Shown here piece by piece: positions 17,095-26,012 of a stretch of DNA of 64,000 bases (positions within the stretch are counted from its first letter, which is position 1; every line of letters starts with the position of its first letter). The notes under the pieces are model-generated. The model saw only the letters and a program-made list of their open reading frames with translations. It did not search any database and was not told the DNA's origin. The position numbers and the translations under genes are program-made. Source of the stretch: DATBLY01 sp963705545 (GTDB lineage: Bacteria; Actinomycetota; UBA4738; HRBIN12). Location of the stretch: the NCBI GenBank assembly GCA_963705545.1, contig CAVPJX010000002.1, forward strand, positions 248,001 to 312,000, written 5' to 3'.

Positions 17095-17848
17095 AGCGCT
17101 CGGGTACCTCGAGGTTGCTCATGTGGCCGACCTCGGGGAGGACGATCAACGTCGACCCGGGGATCGCGTCGTGCATCGCCTGTGCGACGGGGAGGGGCGC
17201 CCGCTCGTCCTCGGCACCGTACAGGAGCAGGGTCGGGATGGCGATCGTCGGGAGCACGTCGCGGAGGTCCGCCTCCGCCAACGCGTGCAGCATCGGACGC
17301 ACGCCTTCAGGGTGAAGGTCGGCCATGACCGCCACGTATGCCTCGACAGCGTCGACCGGTGCGCGATCGCTGAACAGGGATGGCAGCCACGTGCGCACGA
17401 AGTCCTCGGGAGCCAGGCTCTCCAGGGCGCGGAGGTTGCCGTCGAGTCGCTCGGTGACCGTTGCCGGCGGGAGGGATCCCGCCCATCCGGCATAGGCGGC
17501 CGTCAGGATCAGCGTGCGGGGCAGGTCCGGCCACCGCCGATACAGCTCGAGGGCCAGGGTCGACCCCCACGACAGCCCGAGGACGTGGGGCCGTTCGAGC
17601 CCGACCGCCATGATGAAGTCGGCGAGGCGGTCCGCGTAGTCCGGCATCCGGAACGTCTCGGGGGGGTCGCTCGAGCCCCCACAACCGGGTGCGTCCCACG
17701 CCACGACGGTGAACGCGTCCGACAGGTCGTCGATCTGCCGGCGCCATTCGCGATGATCCGAGAGTCCGCCGTGGAGGAGCACCAGCGGCGGTCCGGTCCC
17801 CGCGCGCTCGTAGGAGATCGTCAGGTCATCGAGCTCGATCGACGACAC
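17009..17848 (-). CDS. Alpha/beta-fold hydrolase
   Basis: Soluble hydrolase of 279 residues. The oxyanion segment is LVLLHGGLSDHREW, the nucleophile elbow GLSWGS holds the catalytic Ser, Asp is in AEDERAPL, and His in LPEVGHMSN. The substrate is unknown. The start is GTG at 17848 with GGGAGGAAC on the minus strand as ribosome site. The 3' end, past FLMERGP, is read through the end of the P450 gene and is probably not conserved. A pentamer repeat lies upstream of its start. Confidence 0.85.
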   Translation of the reverse strand: MSSIELDDLTISYERAGTGPPLVLLHGGLSDHREWRRQIDDLSDAFTVVAWDAPGCGGSSDPPETFRMPDYADRLADFIMAVGLERPHVLGLSWGSTLALELYRRWPDLPRTLILTAAYAGWAGSLPPATVTERLDGNLRALESLAPEDFVRTWLPSLFSDRAPVDAVEAYVAVMADLHPEGVRPMLHALAEADLRDVLPTIAIPTLLLYGAEDERAPLPVAQAMHDAIPGSTLIVLPEVGHMSNLEVPERFNAEVRRFLMERGPGLGPSSASRCADGG

Positions 17849-17864
17849 CCCGTTCCTCCCCCTC

Positions 17865-17904
17865 GATCCGATCCGATCCGATCCGACCCGACCCGACCCG
17901 ACCC
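17865..17904. repeat. Pentanucleotide tandem repeat, 4 x GATCC then 4 x GACCC
   Basis: Eight exact five-base units (40 bp) in the gap between two divergent genes. On the minus strand they lie 17-56 bases upstream of the hydrolase GTG, where its promoter or leader should be. A change in unit number would alter spacing there, so phase variation is possible but untested. Confidence 0.85.
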
Positions 17905-17967
17905 GCCGAGCCGGGCAACCTCGTGCGAGTCTGGCACGCGCGGCGGTGCTCGAACTACGCTGGACCG

Positions 17968-18801
17968 ATGGCTTCGTACGCGACTCCCGAGGAGGAGTGG
18001 CACGACTTCCTCAGCGGGACCCACCCGCATCTCCACGACAAGAGCCCCCTCCGCTTCATCCCGTCGAATCCTCGATGCAAGCTGTGCCAGGCGCCGTTCG
18101 GCGCTCCCGGCGCATCGATCCTGCGGCGGTACGGGTTCGCCCCGTGGTCGAAGAACTGGAAGATCTGCGGGCGGTGCTTCCGTGGATTCAGCGAGCACGC
18201 CGCGATGTGTCCCAGCTCACCCGACGCGGAGGATGTCCGAGGAGCCGAGGTCGAGTTGTCCATGCTCTTCGCCGATATCCGCGGTTCGAGCCAACTCGCG
18301 CGGCAGATGTCGGCGCTCGAGTTCTCCCGCCTGATGGACCGCTTCTATCGGGTTTCGAGCGCTGTGCTGGTCGAGCACGACGCGATCGTCGAGAAGTTCG
18401 TCGGTGATGAGATCGTGGGGTTGTTCCTCCCGTTCCTCGCCGGGCCCGATCACGCGACGCGGGCCGTCGACGCTGCCCGGGCGCTCCTCCATGCGACCGG
18501 CGCCGGTTCGTCGGAAGGCGCATGGGTGGCGCTCGGCGCGGGCGTCCATAGCGGAACGGCGTTCGTGGGCATGGTGGGAACACCCGATGCTCGGGATTTC
18601 ACGGCGCTCGGCGATCCGATGAACATCGCTGCGCATCTGGCGTCACAGGCGGCAGCTGGAGAGATCCTCGTGACGTTGCAGGCGGCCGAACGAGGGTCGC
18701 TCTCGAGCGAAGGGCTCGAGCGGCGCCACGTGTCGCTGAAGGGCCACCCGGTGGACGTGATCGTGCTGTCCTCTTCGCCGGCGCCCGTGACGGACGGGTA
18801 G
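17968..18801 (+). CDS. Class III adenylate/guanylate cyclase with N-terminal Cys-rich domain
   Basis: Makes a cyclic nucleotide in the cytoplasm. It has 277 residues. Residues 37-81 hold CKLC, CGRC and a further Cys, a probable zinc or metal site. The catalytic domain runs from about 97 to 245: metal-binding Asp103 (FADIRG) and Asp147 (KFVGDE), purine-selecting Lys143 and Asp210, and Asn219. The transition-state Arg expected four residues after that Asn is His223. TACGCT at 17956-17961 lies six bases before the ATG (leaderless). The next gene starts three bases after the stop and encodes a cNMP-binding domain. Confidence 0.88.
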   Translation: MASYATPEEEWHDFLSGTHPHLHDKSPLRFIPSNPRCKLCQAPFGAPGASILRRYGFAPWSKNWKICGRCFRGFSEHAAMCPSSPDAEDVRGAEVELSMLFADIRGSSQLARQMSALEFSRLMDRFYRVSSAVLVEHDAIVEKFVGDEIVGLFLPFLAGPDHATRAVDAARALLHATGAGSSEGAWVALGAGVHSGTAFVGMVGTPDARDFTALGDPMNIAAHLASQAAAGEILVTLQAAERGSLSSEGLERRHVSLKGHPVDVIVLSSSPAPVTDG

Positions 18802-18804
18802 GCG

Positions 18805-21657
18805 GTGGCGTCCGTATCGCGTGCGCTGCGCATCCGCGCAGGCGAGCGGCGGATCACGGTCCTCATCGTCATCTTGATGTTCGTGTCGCTGTCCGTGATC
18901 GTGATCGCGGAGAGCGCGATCAACGCCCTGTTCTTCGAGCGCATCGGCACGGACGCCCTCCCGCTGATGTACGTGGCACAGGCCGGGTCGACGGTCGTGG
19001 CGATGTTCGCGCTGACGGCCGTCCTCGGGAGGGTGAACCACCGGCTGGTCTACGTCGCGTCCCCGCTCTTGCTCGCCGCCGCGGTGGTCGCCGAACGCGT
19101 CGTCCTGCTCAGCGGTGCGCGCTGGATCTACCCGGTGCTGTGGATGACCGTGGCGTTCGCCGCGCTCTCCCAGGCGATCGGGTTGTGGGGGACGGCAGGA
19201 GCCGTGGTGGACACCCGCCAGGCGAAGCGCCTGTTCCCGATCTTCGGGGCCGGAGGGATCCTGGGGTCGGTCGTCGGCGGCCTCCTCACCCCGTTCCTCG
19301 CGCGCCTCGTTGGAGCGGAGAACCTCCTGCTGGTCTGGGCCGGTGGCCTCGTCATCGCGGCCGCCCTCTGCCGGGTCGCGCTCGACGCCGGAACCGCGGA
19401 GCGGCCGGCTCCGAGCCATCGCCGGGGAGCCTTGCTCCGCGATATCAGGGAAGGCTTCGGCTTCGTTCGACGGAGTCGCCTGTTGATGGCGATGGCGGCG
19501 GCCGCCGTGCTGTTCTCCGTGCTCTTCTACTCGCTGTTCCTTCCCTTCGCGACCGCTGCCACGGCTCGGTTCACCGACGCGGACGAGCTCGCCGGCTTCC
19601 TGGGCCTGGTCGGAGCCGTCGTGGCGGGGACGGCCTTCCTCCTCTCGATGGTGCTGACGAACCGGTTGTTCGCCCGGTTCGGCGTGCCGACGATGATCCT
19701 CGTGCTACCGCTGCTCTACACGGGGGCCTTCGGGATCCTGCTCCTCGGGTCGGGGTTCGCGACGCTCGTGGCGCTGCGGGTCGGGACCGGCGTCTGGCTC
19801 CAGGGGGTCGCCTCGCCCGCATGGGAGACCCTGGTGAACGTCGTCCCTGACGACCGGCGCGACCAGGTGCGCGCGTTCCTGAACGGCGGCCCCTCTCAGG
19901 TGGGGACCGCGCTAGCCGGCCTCATCGCCCTCGTCGGTCAGGACGTGCTGTCGGTGCGGCAGTTCGCCTTGGTCGGCCTGGGCGCCGCATCGCTCACGGT
20001 CCTCGCCGCGATCGCGATCCGAGCCTCCTACGGGGAAGCGTTGTTCCGATCCCTGTTGGCCGGCCGGCCACAGGTGTTCGACGAGCCCCTCGCCTGGGCG
20101 CCGGTCCCGCTGGCCGTCGACGCGGAAGCGACCCACGTGTTGGTGGACTCGATGAGCTCCGACGACGTGCGACTGCGGCGACTCGCGTTCCAGCTCGTGG
20201 CCGAGCTGCCCGAGGATCTTCGGCCGAGCGCGGTCCGGCAGGGGGTCGATGATGCGGATCCGGTCGTGCGCCTCGCGGCGGTCCGGGCGCTCGATGCCTC
20301 CACCCCGTCGGGGGGTGAGGCGCTGCTCGAGATGATCGACGACCCGGAGCCGAGCGTCGGTGCGGCCGCTTCGGCGCGTGCGCTCGGGATCGATGGCGGA
20401 ACCCGGGCGCGGGTGCGGCTCGGACAGCTGCTCGGTGACGACCGACCCACCGTCCGCAGGACGGCGGTCGAGCAGCTGTGGCTCGCGCCCGCCGATGCCG
20501 CGAGCGAGTTCGCCGGGATGGTCCTCGACGATCCCGTCCCCGAGGTGCGTGTGGCCGCCTTGGAGAGGCTCGCGGCGGCAGATCCGGATCGCGCGCTGGG
20601 GCCGGCTCTCGCCGCGATCCGTGGAGATGATCCGGCCGTGAGGCTGGCCGGGGGCCGCGCCCTCGGCGTCTGCGGGCCGCGTGCCGTCGAACACGTGCTG
20701 ACGTTCCTGGGCGAGCCTCGGACCGCGGATGCGGGCGTCGAGGCGGCCCGCCGGCTACGAGCGGACGGTGAGGGTGCAACCGTTCGGCGGTTCGTCGAGG
20801 CGGCGGCGATCGCGGCCGATCGCGACCTCGTGCTCGCAGCCGCGATCCCGGCGGACGACGATGCGGCTGCCCTGCTTCGGGACGCGATCCTGGAACGGGG
20901 GCGTCGCGTAGGTCGTTCGGCACTTTGGGCGGCCACGATGACCGCCCCGCGACCAGAGGCGATGCAGACCGCGATCGAGAACCTCGACGGTCCCTCCCGC
21001 CAGCTCGCGAACGCACTCGAGACCCTTGAAGCCGCCGGTGAACCTGAGCTCGTTCGCTCGCTGCTCATCCTCTGGGAACCGGACGCCGTGCCGGGTGCAG
21101 GCGACGGAGGGTGGTTGGAGCGAGCGCTCACCGACGACGACGAGCTGATCCGGATGAGCGCGGAGCTGGTCCGCGCCCGACGCCAAGGAGTCGACGTGTC
21201 CCCATCACCCGAAGCTATCTCCGTGATCGAGCGTGTCTTGTTCCTCCGTCAGGTCCCCCTGCTCGCCGACCTGCCTCCGCAGGATCTCGAGCGGGTGGCG
21301 CGGATCGCGGAGGAACGCACCTACGAGGACGGGGAGACGATCGCGACCGAAGGGGAGCTCGGCGAGGAGCTCCACGTGGTGGTCGAGGGGGTGATCCGCG
21401 TGATCCGGGATGCGTCGGGGGATCGGCGCGAGCTGGCCCGACGCACGACCGGCGACGTCGTCGGCGAGATGTCGGTCATCACTCGCAGCCCTCGGATCGC
21501 GTCGCTCGTCGCCGACGGAGCGGTCCGGACGATCCGGATCGGCCACCGCGAGTTCGAGAGCATGTTGCGAGAACGCTCGGACGTAGCGATCGCCGTCATG
21601 CGCGTGCTCGCCCAGAGGGTCGCGGAGGGCGTGCCGTGGACCGCGGCCGGCCCCTGA
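18805..21657 (+). CDS. Transporter-like/HEAT/cyclic-nucleotide-binding fusion protein
   Basis: The 950-residue protein has three parts. Residues 1-410 form about ten to twelve membrane helices like major-facilitator or ATP/ADP-translocase-type carriers. About 430-780 is a soluble run of HEAT-like repeats (units such as DPVVRLAAVRALD, DPVPEVRVAALERLA). About 810-945 is a Crp-type cyclic-nucleotide-binding domain whose phosphate cassette reads VGEMSVITRSPRIAS, with Glu and Arg kept. The GTG start is three bases after the cyclase stop, so both are surely one operon. Inference: a membrane protein gated or tuned by the neighbour's product. Its end overlaps the convergent gene by 62 bases. Confidence 0.85.
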   Translation: MASVSRALRIRAGERRITVLIVILMFVSLSVIVIAESAINALFFERIGTDALPLMYVAQAGSTVVAMFALTAVLGRVNHRLVYVASPLLLAAAVVAERVVLLSGARWIYPVLWMTVAFAALSQAIGLWGTAGAVVDTRQAKRLFPIFGAGGILGSVVGGLLTPFLARLVGAENLLLVWAGGLVIAAALCRVALDAGTAERPAPSHRRGALLRDIREGFGFVRRSRLLMAMAAAAVLFSVLFYSLFLPFATAATARFTDADELAGFLGLVGAVVAGTAFLLSMVLTNRLFARFGVPTMILVLPLLYTGAFGILLLGSGFATLVALRVGTGVWLQGVASPAWETLVNVVPDDRRDQVRAFLNGGPSQVGTALAGLIALVGQDVLSVRQFALVGLGAASLTVLAAIAIRASYGEALFRSLLAGRPQVFDEPLAWAPVPLAVDAEATHVLVDSMSSDDVRLRRLAFQLVAELPEDLRPSAVRQGVDDADPVVRLAAVRALDASTPSGGEALLEMIDDPEPSVGAAASARALGIDGGTRARVRLGQLLGDDRPTVRRTAVEQLWLAPADAASEFAGMVLDDPVPEVRVAALERLAAADPDRALGPALAAIRGDDPAVRLAGGRALGVCGPRAVEHVLTFLGEPRTADAGVEAARRLRADGEGATVRRFVEAAAIAADRDLVLAAAIPADDDAAALLRDAILERGRRVGRSALWAATMTAPRPEAMQTAIENLDGPSRQLANALETLEAAGEPELVRSLLILWEPDAVPGAGDGGWLERALTDDDELIRMSAELVRARRQGVDVSPSPEAISVIERVLFLRQVPLLADLPPQDLERVARIAEERTYEDGETIATEGELGEELHVVVEGVIRVIRDASGDRRELARRTTGDVVGEMSVITRSPRIASLVADGAVRTIRIGHREFESMLRERSDVAIAVMRVLAQRVAEGVPWTAAGP

Positions 21658-22567
21658 GGGGCGGTGTCGTGCGCGATCCCGCGCTCGCGTGGTCGGCGAG
21701 CACCTCCTCGACCACGCGTCGCGCGTTCGCGACCCCGACGGGGTTCGTCTCGAGGTAGTACGGGATGAAGATCAGCGCGACGGAGAGCGCCCAACCGCGT
21801 CCGCGCTCCCACGTGGCATCGTCGACGTCCATCGCGTCGCGGAAGGCGTCGCGTTCCGCTCGATCGAACAGGTGCCACGCGCCGAGCAGGTCGCACGCCG
21901 GGTCGCCCACGCCCAGGGAGCCGAAGTCGATCACCGCGTGCAGGCGGCCGCGGAGCGCGAGGAGGTTCCCGGCCTGGACGTCGCCGTGGATCCAGACGGG
22001 CGGCCGGTCCCATGCCGGGGCGGCGAGGGCAGCCTCCCAGGCGCCCGTGACCGCGGCGACGTCGACCGTGTCGCGCAGTCGCTCGATCGCCTCGCGGGTT
22101 CCCGCGTCTCGTCGCGCGAGGGGGACCCCCCGGTCGAAGTCATCAGCCGGCTCGGGCGCACCCGTCGGGTCGACGTCCTGGAGCGCCCGCAGGAACGACG
22201 CGAGGTCAACCGCCGCCCGCGAGCGGTCGATGGTGGCGGTCGTCAGATCCTCGCCCTCGAGCCACGGACCGATCGACCACGGGTACGGGTACCCGTCGGC
22301 GGGGACGCCCATCGCCAGGGGCACCGGGACCGCCAGCGGGAGGTGCGGCGCGAGCCTCGGGAGCCAGCGCCGCTCCAGCTCCGCCTGCCCGACCGCCCAG
22401 TCGATCCGCGGGAGCCGCACGACCATGTCGTCGCCGAGCCGGTAGAGCGCGTGATCGGTACCACTCGAGGGAACGGCCCGGATCGGCAGGTTCGCCCACG
22501 TCGGGAACTGCTCGGCGAGCAGGCGACGCACGAGCCCGGCATCGGTCGGCACCTCGTGTTCGTGCAT
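21596..22567 (-). CDS. Aminoglycoside phosphotransferase (APH) family kinase
   Basis: Small-molecule kinase of 323 residues with the protein-kinase-like fold. The catalytic loop is WIHGDVQAGNLL, the metal-binding segment IDFGSLGVGDPACDLLGAWH. The N lobe is SSGTDHALYRLGDDMVVRLPR. Family members phosphorylate antibiotics or metabolites; the true substrate is not indicated, and resistance should not be assumed. The last 20 or so residues are basic and overlap the convergent transporter fusion. The ATG at 22567 follows the upstream cyclase stop by 20 bases. Confidence 0.85.
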   Translation of the reverse strand: MHEHEVPTDAGLVRRLLAEQFPTWANLPIRAVPSSGTDHALYRLGDDMVVRLPRIDWAVGQAELERRWLPRLAPHLPLAVPVPLAMGVPADGYPYPWSIGPWLEGEDLTTATIDRSRAAVDLASFLRALQDVDPTGAPEPADDFDRGVPLARRDAGTREAIERLRDTVDVAAVTGAWEAALAAPAWDRPPVWIHGDVQAGNLLALRGRLHAVIDFGSLGVGDPACDLLGAWHLFDRAERDAFRDAMDVDDATWERGRGWALSVALIFIPYYLETNPVGVANARRVVEEVLADHASAGSRTTPPLRGRPRSTARPPRPSGRARA

Positions 22568-22587
22568 CCGGCGTTCGGGGCCCTGGC

Positions 22588-23923
22588 TCACCCGGACACG
22601 ACTCGGTAGAGGCGCCAGCGATCGGGAACGCCTTTCAACTCGTGCTCGCCCGCGTCCTCGAACCTCAGGTCCGATCCGGCGGTCAGATCCCTCACGGTCT
22701 GGGACACGAGCACCTGGGACGGACCGGCGTGGGCCATGACGCGAGCGCCGATCGAGACGGACAGGCCACTGCACTTGCCCTCCACCACGTCGCATTCGCC
22801 GGCGTGCAGGCCGGCGCGGACCTCGATCCCGAACGGCCGGACGGCCTCGACGATGTCCTCGCGCGCACCGGATCGCGCGCGCGGGACCGTCGAACCGGGC
22901 GTAGAACCCGTCCCCGGCGGTGTCCTGCTCGAGCCCACGGTAGCGGCCGAGCTGGGCTCGAACCGCGGCGTGATGCCGCTCCACCAGGTCCGTCCATCCG
23001 CGGTCGCCCAGGGCGGCCTGTCGTTCGGTGGATCCGACGATGTCGGTGAACAGGACGGTCGCGAGGACGCGGTCGATCTCCGGGACCGGGCGGCTGCCGG
23101 TCACGAACTCCTCGATCTCGTCGACGATCGCATCTGCGTCCCCGATGAAGGGAAGGTGGTCGTCGCCTTCGAGCTCGATCAGCCGGGCATCCTCGATCTG
23201 CTCGGCGACGTAGGCGGCCTGCGCCTCGGAGACGATCCGGTCGCCCCGCCGGTGGAGCACGAGCGTCGGCACGTGGATGGCCGGGAGCACGCGGCGGACG
23301 TCGACGTCGGTGAAGATCCGCGCGAGCTCCGCGTACGCGCTCGGGCTCGCCACGAGGCGTTCGAATCGCGCCCACCATGCGACGAACCGATCGTCGCCGG
23401 CGACCGAGGGGGCCTGCAGGCCGAGGTTCCGCGCGGTTCCCACCTCCCGCACGAACCGCTCCACGAACGCCGCCTGGTCCTGCGGCGACCTCCCGTATGG
23501 GAAGTCCGGCGCGCTCACGGTCTTCGCGACGGGTGCGTACAGGATCAGGGCCTTCGTGCGGTCGGGGTGCGTCGCGGCGAACAGCATCGCCATCGACGCC
23601 GCCCGGGCGCCACCGAACACCACCGCTGCGTCGGATCCGGCCGCGTCGAGCACGGCCTCGATGTCGTCACGCTGCAGCTCGATCGACGGCGGCTCGGGCC
23701 CGCGGTCGGACAGCCCCACGCCGCGCATGTCGAACAGGATCAGCCGCGCGAACGATGCGAGCCGTTCGAGGAAGCGAGCCCACGCCGGCTCGTCCCACAT
23801 CAGCTCGACGTTCGACCAGATCCCCGACGCGTAGACCAGGTCGACCGGTCCTTCGCCCACCACCTGGTACGCGATCGACGTTCCATCCGGAGCCTTCGCG
23901 TAGCGGGTGTCCGGCGCGTTCAC
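22588..23923 (-). pseudogene. Alpha/beta hydrolase-adenylate cyclase fusion, single frameshift
   Basis: An N-terminal alpha/beta hydrolase domain (VYASGIWSNVELMWDEP, MRGVGLSDRG, nucleophile region VVFGGARAAS where the usual GxSxG is altered) is joined to a class III cyclase (ATVLFTDIVGSTERQAALGDRGW, DTAGDGFYARFDGPARAIRCA). Just after that, near 22880, the frame shifts: removing one base restores EDIVEAVRPFGIEVRAGLHAGE through to VSG at 22588. The full protein would be about 444 residues. The start is GTG at 23923, or TTG at 23932 overlapping the DUF72 stop. A sequencing error is as likely as true decay. Confidence 0.75.
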
Positions 23924-23928
23924 CGCGG

Positions 23929-24666
23929 TCAACCCGGGTCGAGCATCGCCTCGAGGCGTTTGGCCATCTTCGGGCTCGCCCCCTCGTCCTCGTGCTTGAA
24001 GTAGCAGAAGACGTCGGCTCCCGCGGCGAGCGCCGGGCCGATCCGCTCGGCCCACGATCGCAGCTCGTCGTCCGTGTACTCCGTCTTGCGCAGACGGAGG
24101 TAGCCCGCCGGCGCCCACGACAGGTCCTCGGGCTTCGGGTCCTGTTCGTCGGTCTCGGCGACGCACCACGCGACCCCCTGCGACAGGAGCAGCTCCTTCG
24201 CCGCGACCCAGGAGGGGTGGCGGAACTCCATCGCGAACCGCGGCGTCCCCGGACCCGTCGGCGGGAGGTAGCCGACGAACGCCTCGATCAGTCCCTGGTC
24301 GTAGTGGAGCGAGGGCGGGCACTGGAAGAGCACGCACCCGAGCTTGTCGCCGAGGACCTTCGCGGCGTTCAGGAAGTCGCGGACGTCGTCGTCGGTATCC
24401 GCCAGGCGCTTGAAGTGCGTGATGCGCTGGTTCGCCTTCAGCGTGAAGACGAACCCGTCCGCCGCCTCTTCGCGCCAGGTCGTGAGCGACTTCTCGGTGG
24501 GGAAGCGGCGGAACGTGTAGTTGACCTCGACCGACGTGAGCTGCGACGAGTAGTACGCGAGCATCTCGCGGTTCTTCAGGCCCTCCGGATAGAAGACCCC
24601 GTGCTTCCACCCGTCGTAGGAGAACCCCGACGTGCCCAGGTAGAAGGAACCGGCCACGCCAGGCAT
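23929..24666 (-). CDS. DUF72 domain protein
   Basis: The 245-residue TIM-barrel-like protein is of unknown biochemical function. It opens FYLGTSGFSYDGWKHGVFYPEGL, the family's hallmark, and continues YYSSQLTSVEVNYTFRRFPT, KANQRITHFKRL and FAMEFRHPSW. The start is one of two adjacent ATG codons (24666 or 24669). These lie only about ten bases from the start of the divergent hydrolase, leaving no space for ordinary promoters and ribosome sites between them. Confidence 0.87.
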   Translation of the reverse strand: MPGVAGSFYLGTSGFSYDGWKHGVFYPEGLKNREMLAYYSSQLTSVEVNYTFRRFPTEKSLTTWREEAADGFVFTLKANQRITHFKRLADTDDDVRDFLNAAKVLGDKLGCVLFQCPPSLHYDQGLIEAFVGYLPPTGPGTPRFAMEFRHPSWVAAKELLLSQGVAWCVAETDEQDPKPEDLSWAPAGYLRLRKTEYTDDELRSWAERIGPALAAGADVFCYFKHEDEGASPKMAKRLEAMLDPG

Positions 24667-24676
24667 CATGGCACGC

Positions 24677-25345
24677 ATGGCGACGAGCGAGGAACGGCTA
24701 CGGATCGTGGTCGAGGGGACGGAGGTCTCCGGCGCGTACGCGCGACCGGCTACCCCGTTCGCCTCGATCGTGGTCGCGCACGGCGCCGGCGGCGGCATGG
24801 ACCATCCGTTCCTGGTCGGGTTCACCGCGGCCATGAACGCCGAGGGCGTGGCGACGCTCCGATTCAACTTCCCGTACATGGAGCAGGGGAAGCGGTCGAC
24901 GGATCGGCCGCCGGTGGCCATCGCGGCCTGGCGGGCCGCGATGGACGAGGCGACGCGCCGATCGAGCGGGGAGCCCGTCTGGGCCTCGGGCAAGTCCTTC
25001 GGCGGACGCATGGCCTCGATGGCGGTCGCCGAGGGCATGCCGGCCGCCGGCATCGTGTTCCTCGGGTACCCGCTCCATCCACCGGGCAAGCCCGAGCGGA
25101 TCCGCGACGAGCATCTCTACGCGATCGAGGTGCCCCTGCTCTTCCTGCAGGGGACCCGCGATCCGTTCGCGTCCGTCGACCTGCTGAACGCGGTGGTCGA
25201 CCGGATCGGCCGGCCACGCGCGAGCACGGAGTGGTTCCACGACGCGGATCATTCGTTCAACGTCCGCGGGATGAAGCGGAGTCCCCGCGAGGTCGGAGCC
25301 TCGCTCGCCGGCCCGGCGAGCACGTTCCTGCGGGAGCACGCCTGA
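24677..25345 (+). CDS. Alpha/beta hydrolase of the KANL3/TEX30 (dienelactone-like) type
   Basis: Soluble protein of 222 residues. VVAHGAGGGMDHPF is the oxyanion region, ASGKSFGGRMAS the nucleophile elbow with Ser, LFLQGTRDPFAS the acid, and FHDADHSFN the His. The substrate is unknown. The ATG at 24677 is preferred to that at 24668, which lies inside the overlap with the divergent DUF72 start. The stop overlaps the next gene (TGATG). Confidence 0.83.
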   Translation: MATSEERLRIVVEGTEVSGAYARPATPFASIVVAHGAGGGMDHPFLVGFTAAMNAEGVATLRFNFPYMEQGKRSTDRPPVAIAAWRAAMDEATRRSSGEPVWASGKSFGGRMASMAVAEGMPAAGIVFLGYPLHPPGKPERIRDEHLYAIEVPLLFLQGTRDPFASVDLLNAVVDRIGRPRASTEWFHDADHSFNVRGMKRSPREVGASLAGPASTFLREHA

Positions 25346-25638
25346 TGCCGCGGAAGAACCGGCGCGACCCCGCGTACTTCGAGAAGCCCGCCGCTCCGCC
25401 GCGGCCGCGCTCTGCGGCGCCGATGTGGGCCGAGGTCTCGGGGTTCGAGCTGCGTCAGCTGGCCGCCGAGAAGGAGTACCGATGCCCCGGCTGCGATCAC
25501 ATGGTCCGGCCCGGCGTCTGGCACCTGGTCGTCGTGCCGGACGACGATCCCGACTCGCGTCGCCACTGGCACACGGAGTGCTGGAAGCGCGAGCTGAAGC
25601 GGGTCGGCCGGTACCGCGCGCCGACCCTGGAGCCGTAG
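25345..25638 (+). CDS. Small actinobacterial zinc-binding protein
   Basis: The 97-residue protein has YRCPGCDHMVRPGVWHLVVVP and HWHTECWKREL, with Cys and His spaced for one metal site. Similar proteins occur widely in actinobacteria under the uninformative name ATP/GTP-binding protein; no nucleotide motif is visible here. The N terminus is basic and proline-rich. Coupled to the upstream hydrolase by overlapping stop and start. Confidence 0.72.
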   Translation: MPRKNRRDPAYFEKPAAPPRPRSAAPMWAEVSGFELRQLAAEKEYRCPGCDHMVRPGVWHLVVVPDDDPDSRRHWHTECWKRELKRVGRYRAPTLEP

Positions 25639-25643
25639 GCGCC

Positions 25644-26012
25644 GTGACGGATCCGGTTCGCGCGCGGATGTGGGAGACGGGCGGGCGCTGGTACGCCCAC
25701 GTCCTGGACGTGCCGGTGTTCGTCGAGGTGACCGGCACCACCCGCGACGGGTGCCTGCGAGAGCTCCGGTCCGCGGTGGGGGACGACATCGAGCTCACCG
25801 TCGAGATCGTGCCGCGCATCGCGGGCGTCGCCGAGGCCGCCGAGATCATGGGGTGGGACAAGCGGCGGGTCATCACCTACCTCGACCGCGGGTCGTTCCC
25901 CGAGCCGCTGACCACGCTCGCGTCGGGCCGCGTCTGGCTCCGGGAGGACGTCGAGGCCTTCGCTGCGGAGTGGCGGGAGCGCCGTGCGAAGGCGACGGGC
26001 GCGTCGTCGTGA
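25644..26012 (+). CDS. HicB-like domain fused to excisionase-type helix-turn-helix
   Basis: The 122-residue protein has an N-terminal HicB-like beta-alpha unit (RWYAHVLDVPVFVEVTGTTRDGCLRELR). It is followed by an AlpA/MerR-like DNA-binding segment (AEAAEIMGWDKRRVITYLDRG, then SGRVWLREDVEAF). No HicA toxin gene is adjacent, so it looks like a stand-alone regulator rather than half of a toxin-antitoxin pair. The start is GTG, five bases after the previous stop; the end overlaps the next gene by GTGA. Confidence 0.7.
   Translation: MTDPVRARMWETGGRWYAHVLDVPVFVEVTGTTRDGCLRELRSAVGDDIELTVEIVPRIAGVAEAAEIMGWDKRRVITYLDRGSFPEPLTTLASGRVWLREDVEAFAAEWRERRAKATGASS

Noticed and set aside
17865..17904. Repeat tract as a CRISPR array
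   Set aside because: Units are five bases with no spacers and there is no cas gene.
21596..22567. Aminoglycoside resistance gene
   Set aside because: The fold is right but the family is broad; no linked resistance or mobile genes, and the enzyme is not close to known resistance types by the motifs visible.
21596..24610. One open frame of about 1000 codons on the minus strand
   Set aside because: It joins three things: the wrong frame of DUF72, the first part of the hydrolase-cyclase gene, and the APH kinase. Conserved motifs show separate genes; high GC keeps the frame open.
25644..26012. HicA/HicB toxin-antitoxin pair
   Set aside because: Only a HicB-like domain is present, fused to a DNA-binding segment; no HicA-like gene on either side.
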